From contig CASBRC010000049.1 in assembly GCA_949128015.1 (NCBI GenBank), forward strand, positions 1-6,896: a stretch of 6,896 nt of DNA. Direction: 5' to 3'. This document shows, piece by piece, positions 4,633 through 6,896 of the stretch (positions are counted from its first letter, which is position 1; each line of letters starts with the position of its first letter). The notes under the pieces are model-generated. The model was not told the origin of the DNA. It saw only the letters and a list, made by a program, of their open reading frames with translations, and ran no database searches. The translations under genes were made by a program, and so were the position numbers. Source of the DNA: Synechococcales cyanobacterium PMM_0003 (GTDB lineage Bacteria; Cyanobacteriota; Cyanobacteriia; Pseudanabaenales; Pseudanabaenaceae).

Positions 4633-5926
4633 AACTGAATTTCACACTAGCCAAGTATTGTTATCCGACAAGGTGCGCCGCTATGCGAGATGGTCTAGCC
4701 ATACTATTTTTAGCTGTGCTATTGGTTTGAGCTTGTCCACATTCATACCTAGTCACATCAGCACCAAATTAATAAATGTGGCAAGTGCGATCGCCTTATT
4801 CGGTGTTTCCAACAGACTAGATAGACTTGCTCAATATGCTGACGGTTACGGCTCGATTAGTGAATCTCAAAGCCATATTCAGTATAGAAACTGGTTAGAT
4901 GCAAGCCTACAGCCGCCTAAACGTGAGATAGCGATCGCACAGCCAATCGAAGCACCCGCACCTATCCAAAATACCGATATTAAAAAAGCTCTGAGCAAAC
5001 CACATATTTTAATTTTGGGAGAAACGAATAGCGGCAAGTCCACCTTAGTAAAATTCTTAATCAGTCATGCAAGCGCCCCTTCTATCGTTTTGGATAGTCA
5101 CGCCGCGCCCGATGATTGGCAAGGAATGAATGTTATAGGAATGGGGCGAAACTACAGCGCCATAGGTCAAGAGGTTGATCGGTTAGTTGCTTTGATGAAC
5201 TTAAGGTATGAGTTGAGAGGCAAGGGGCAAAAGATATTTGAGCCATTGATTGTAGTCCTCGATGAGTTTCCCGCTTGCGTTGCCAATTTGGGTAAGTCTT
5301 TTGCAGAATCAATAATGCTGCTAGTGAGAGAGGCTCGCAAGATTGGCATTAAGTTGATCGTGTTGTCTCAAGGCAGTGAGGTGAAATCGCTCGGCATTGA
5401 GGGGCAAGGCAGTATTAGGGAGTGCTTTGCTATGGTGGCGATCGGTAAGTTCGCCACTGAGAAAGCAAAATCTTTGAAGGATGAAGGTATAAAAATTATG
5501 ATCGCCGCCTCTCAATATCCTGCGATGCTCGATGATTTTCCTTGTGAGTTACCACAGATTAATAGTTTCAATTTAAAGAATTTGCCTCTACCCTCGGACT
5601 ATTTGCTGATTGCTGATAGTCCCCAAATCATCCAAAAAATCGACGCTCATCAGCAATCATCAGCAGGGCTGATTAGCCCTGTAACTACATCAGCAGCTAT
5701 CGGCACACATCAGCAATCGGAACCATTATCAGCAGCTCTATCAGCAATTATTGAGTATGCTCGGAAGCAAGATGAGTTTATTTCAGCGAGAAAAGTACAA
5801 AGCGGAATTGCACTTTTTAAATCAACTAAAGCTGATGAGATTAGAAAATATTTTCAATGGCTTGCAGCAAATAATCATGGGATTGTGAGAGGTGATGCTG
5901 ATAATTTAGAATTTTCTTTGAAGTAA
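4625..5926 (+). CDS. Membrane-anchored P-loop ATPase of FtsK/TraD/HerA type (433 aa), start rebuilt by a MITE
   Basis: Residues 27-61 hold two short hydrophobic segments (HTIFSCAIGLSLSTFI and STKLINVASAIALFGV), probably membrane anchors. Walker A is GETNSGKST (132-140), Walker B is LIVVLDEF (208-215), and LIVLSQGSEVKSLGI (244-258) matches the following strand of the RecA-like core of DNA-pumping ATPases. A Gln/Ser/Ala linker (about 341-372) leads to a C-terminal winged-helix-like domain (about 373-433). Known: relatives move DNA at membranes (FtsK, TraD/VirD4-type) or resect it (HerA). Inferred: a plasmid DNA translocase or coupling protein working with the small membrane proteins upstream. 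The ATG at 4625 comes from the MITE's right repeat; only the first three residues (MLP) are new, replacing MTAFTR. It has no good Shine-Dalgarno, and the next in-frame Met (about 168) lies beyond Walker A, so expression may be reduced. Confidence 0.75.
   Translation: MLPTEFHTSQVLLSDKVRRYARWSSHTIFSCAIGLSLSTFIPSHISTKLINVASAIALFGVSNRLDRLAQYADGYGSISESQSHIQYRNWLDASLQPPKREIAIAQPIEAPAPIQNTDIKKALSKPHILILGETNSGKSTLVKFLISHASAPSIVLDSHAAPDDWQGMNVIGMGRNYSAIGQEVDRLVALMNLRYELRGKGQKIFEPLIVVLDEFPACVANLGKSFAESIMLLVREARKIGIKLIVLSQGSEVKSLGIEGQGSIRECFAMVAIGKFATEKAKSLKDEGIKIMIAASQYPAMLDDFPCELPQINSFNLKNLPLPSDYLLIADSPQIIQKIDAHQQSSAGLISPVTTSAAIGTHQQSEPLSAALSAIIEYARKQDEFISARKVQSGIALFKSTKADEIRKYFQWLAANNHGIVRGDADNLEFSLK
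4633..4641. repeat. Target-site duplication, right copy
   Basis: AACTGAATT directly follows the right terminal repeat and matches 4450-4458 exactly. Removing one copy plus the 174-bp element rebuilds an uninterrupted reading frame. Confidence 0.88.
5604..5746. repeat. Cluster of ATCAGCA/TGCTGAT heptamers in the linker region of the ATPase gene
   Basis: TGCTGAT occurs in tandem at 5604 and 5611, and ATCAGCA at 5649, 5659, 5689, 5709, 5728 and 5740. One more TGCTGAT is at 5896. The plus-oriented copies fall in more than one reading frame (His-Gln-Gln and Ser-Ala codons), so codon repetition alone does not explain them. Intervals are 10, 30, 20, 19 and 12 bp, roughly whole helical turns. A CAGGGCT-gatt-AGCCCTG hairpin (5664-5681) lies in the middle. 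Confidence 0.7.
5664..5681. repeat. 7-bp hairpin within the heptamer cluster
   Basis: CAGGGCT (5664-5670) and AGCCCTG (5675-5681) form a perfect stem with a 4-nt loop inside the coding sequence. No U-run follows, so it is not a terminator. Confidence 0.6.
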
Positions 5927-5930
5927 ATTT

Positions 5931-6101
5931 ATGAATCGATACGCAAATTTTAAAAGAAAAAAATGCGGATTAAACTTAGTCAGATATCACTCGGATATGG
6001 CGGTAAGTTTGTTGGAAGGTGAGAAAGTTTTTTGGACTTGCTTACATCCACGCGGGGTGGTGTTGGTTTGCCCCGAAAAATTGTTGATGCGATCGCGATA
6101 A
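5931..6101 (+). CDS. Possible short hypothetical gene (56 aa)
   Basis: An ATG 4 nt after the ATPase stop opens a 56-codon frame ending at TAA 6099-6101. The product is basic at its N-terminus (MNRYANFKRKKCGLNLVRYH) and continues DMAVSLLEGEKVFWTCLHPRG and VVLVCPEKLLMRSR, a plausible small globular sequence with three Cys. Its tight spacing behind the ATPase suggests co-transcription. Against it: there is no clear Shine-Dalgarno, and its last codons run into a HIP1-rich interspersed repeat (6086-6130), so the true end may have been replaced. I recognise no family. Confidence 0.35.
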   Translation: MNRYANFKRKKCGLNLVRYHSDMAVSLLEGEKVFWTCLHPRGVVLVCPEKLLMRSR

Positions 6102-6130
6102 TTAAAAATTTTCGGCACAGTAGCGATCGC
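6086..6130 (+). repeat. 45-bp HIP1-paired direct repeat, copy 1
   Basis: It begins GATGCGATCGCGATAATTA and ends AGCGATCGC, and matches 6751-6795 at 40 of 45 positions. Each copy has two HIP1 octamers 34 bp apart (6089 and 6123). The two copies bracket the structured region and the 11-bp array. Confidence 0.85.
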
Positions 6131-6181
6131 GTAATTATTCTGAGTGATCTATTCTCGTTTTTAAATTCATGGTGGGGGATT

Positions 6182-6204
6182 CCAAAGGGGGTGTCCCCTT
6201 TTGG
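6182..6204. repeat. GC-rich hairpin
   Basis: CCAAAGGGG (6182-6190) pairs with CCCCTTTTGG (6195-6204) with one bulged T and a 4-nt loop. It is a strong stem and may terminate transcripts from the ATPase region, but no separate U-run follows. Confidence 0.55.
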
Positions 6205-6277
6205 CAAGCGTCATGTTGCTGTCGAACAAAAAATAAGCGATAGCGCGATTTATTGTCCGACAAGCAACATAGCTTGC
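6204..6277. repeat. Long imperfect inverted repeat (about 74 bp hairpin or cruciform)
   Basis: GCAAGC (6204-6209) pairs with GCTTGC (6272-6277), ATGTTGC (6213-6219) with GCAACAT (6264-6270), and TGTCG (6220-6224) with CGACA (6258-6262), separated by small bulges. Further AT pairs lie inside (ACAA/TTGT and ATAA/TTAT). It ends about 57 bp before the 11-bp array. Such folds occur at single-strand origins and transfer origins; no relaxase gene is visible here. Confidence 0.65.
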
Positions 6278-6334
6278 GACACGCGACACACACACATCAA
6301 ATGGCGCAAACTCGTTCGCGAAAAGTTATAGAGA

Positions 6335-6576
6335 GTCTACGCAAAGTCTACTGGCGGTCTATGCAAAGTCTACGCAAAGTCTATGGAAAGTCTACTGACG
6401 GTCTACGCAAAGTCTATGGCGAGTCTACGGAAAGTCTATGGCGAGTCTACGGAAAGTCTATGGCGAGTCTACGGAAAGTCTACTGACGGTCTATGCAAAG
6501 TCTACGAAGAGTCTACAGATCGTCTACAAGGAATCTATAGGGAATCTACAACCCATCTACAGCTTGTCTACGAATA
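6335..6576. repeat. 11-bp iteron-like array, GTCTAC type (22 units)
   Basis: (G/A)TCTA(C/T) begins at 6335 and then every 11 bp without a slip to 6566 (6346, 6357, 6368 and so on), giving 22 units and 242 bp. The five bases after it vary (GCAAA, GGAAA, GGCGA, TGACG and others). Between 6412 and 6477 a two-unit block (GTCTATGGCGA then GTCTACGGAAA) is repeated three times identically, a sign of recent amplification. The period fits one DNA helical turn and is not a multiple of three, so this is a DNA-level, not a codon-level, repeat. Candidate roles: plasmid iterons or a centromere-like partition site. Confidence 0.9.
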
Positions 6577-6702
6577 GGTAACAAATCGGTAACGAAAAAA
6601 ATACTAATTTGTAACAAAAAATAAATGAATCGATAACAAACAGTTACTTCTCGATAACAAACAGGTAACGAATGAGTAACGAATAAGTGACGAGAAGTCT
6701 AC
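6577..6702. repeat. Continuation of the 11-bp array, GGTAAC type, AT-rich
   Basis: In phase with the GTCTAC units, GGTAAC starts at 6577 and 6588, TGTAAC at 6610, GATAAC at 6632 and GTTACT at 6643. After a single 1-bp slip come GATAAC at 6653, GGTAAC at 6664, AGTAAC at 6675, AGTGAC at 6686 and finally GTCTAC at 6697. The units follow a loose (G/A)GTAACRAA consensus. The segment is AT-rich (notably 6593-6632), as expected of a DNA-unwinding element next to iterons. Confidence 0.8.
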
Positions 6703-6750
6703 TATTTGGGGTTGTCAAGCATTTTGTGTAAAGTCTGAAAGCTAGAAATA

Positions 6751-6795
6751 GATGCGATCGCGACAATTGAGAATTTTTGGCACAGGAGCGATCGC
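6751..6795 (+). repeat. 45-bp HIP1-paired direct repeat, copy 2
   Basis: It matches 6086-6130 at 40 of 45 positions, with five single-base differences and no gaps, and has HIP1 octamers at 6754 and 6788. The spacing between its two HIP1 sites is identical to copy 1. Confidence 0.85.
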
Positions 6796-6820
6796 CTGTC
6801 CAAAATTTACTTTTGGCAGG
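6795..6820. repeat. Hairpin overlapping the second HIP1 repeat
   Basis: CCTG-t-CCAAAA (6795-6805) pairs with TTTTGGCAGG (6811-6820): a 10-bp stem with one bulged T and a 5-nt loop. No U-run follows on either strand. Confidence 0.55.
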
Positions 6821-6896
6821 TTGCTAATGCATCCCAAGTTTGTCTGTTTGCCATCCCTAAAGTTGTCCCAAAACCATACCTAAAATCGTGCGGATC

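Larger units (their letters stand above)
6703..6896. other. Non-coding right end of the window
   Basis: I see no supportable gene here. It holds the second HIP1-paired repeat and a hairpin. The last 75 bases, with repeated CATCCC and TTGTC words, show nothing I can identify. Confidence 0.4.

Noticed and set aside
5167..5515. Two minus-strand frames of 60 and 64 aa
   Set aside because: They are shadows of the ATPase core, where Walker B and the following conserved strand are clearly encoded on the plus strand.
5980..6207. 75-aa minus-strand frame
   Set aside because: It overlaps the hairpins and HIP1 repeat on the opposite strand, has no promoter or ribosome site, and its composition is not protein-like.
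6032..6331. 99-aa plus-strand frame starting at TTG
   Set aside because: It has a TTG start without a ribosome site and runs through the HIP1 repeat, the GC hairpin and the long inverted repeat. It looks like chance openness of structured non-coding DNA.
6253..6577. Two overlapping plus-strand frames (6253-6486 and 6383-6577) giving 11-residue repeats such as SLRKVYGKSTD
   Set aside because: Three 11-bp DNA units make 33 bp, or 11 codons, so a peptide repeat appears automatically. The frames break at TGA in repeated units, the motif continues in phase beyond both stops, and there is no ribosome site. A DNA-level array is the simpler reading.
6335..6702. CRISPR array
   Set aside because: The period is only 11 bp, the units are 5-6 conserved bases with short variable gaps, and there are no long repeats, no 30-bp spacers and no cas genes.

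Overview
The window looks like part of an accessory replicon, most likely a plasmid or plasmid-derived island, from a cyanobacterium. The main evidence is about sixteen copies of the HIP1 octamer GCGATCGC in 6.9 kb (for example at 441, 646, 775, 3133, 3861, 4931, 6089, 6754), which is a cyanobacterial signature. The gene content (an AEP-type primase-like protein, two ribbon-helix-helix regulators, a TraD/FtsK-like ATPase, many short orphan genes) is that of a mobile replicon. I cannot name the species.

Layout. The left half (1-3083) is read on the minus strand: a RHH gene (2868-3083) overlapping a 213-aa cyanobacterial protein (2234-2875), an AT-rich spacer, a second RHH gene (1754-1906), a hairpin terminator, an 85-aa gene, and a primase-like gene that overlaps it by one base and runs off the left edge. 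A 13-bp perfect inverted repeat built on HIP1 (3128-3171) sits in the divergent gap. The right half is read on the plus strand: five very short overlapping genes (3201-4351; overlaps 8, 4, 8 and 8 nt), including a GTG-started 51-aa gene. Three of the five encode small membrane proteins and one a highly acidic repeat protein. A terminator follows, then a 433-aa membrane-anchored P-loop ATPase (4625-5926).

The clearest event is a 174-bp MITE-like element (4459-4632; 28-bp perfect terminal inverted repeats; 9-bp target duplication AACTGAATT) inserted in codon 9 of the ATPase gene. The native Shine-Dalgarno and ATG (4422-4435) now lead only into a 12-codon stub. The right terminal repeat supplies a new ATG exactly in frame, plus a TATACT box, so only the first six residues are replaced (by three).

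The right end (about 5930-6896) is mostly non-coding and highly structured. It has a GC-rich hairpin, a long imperfect inverted repeat (6204-6277), and an array of about 34 units with 11-bp periodicity (6335-6702). The array changes from GTCTAC-type to GGTAAC-type units almost without losing phase, and it is bracketed by two 45-bp direct repeats that each carry two HIP1 sites. This is a strong candidate for a replication origin or a partition (centromere-like) site. The RHH proteins are possible ligands, since ParR of plasmid R1 is an RHH protein that binds 11-bp direct repeats. No ParA/ParM, relaxase or transposase is visible in the window.
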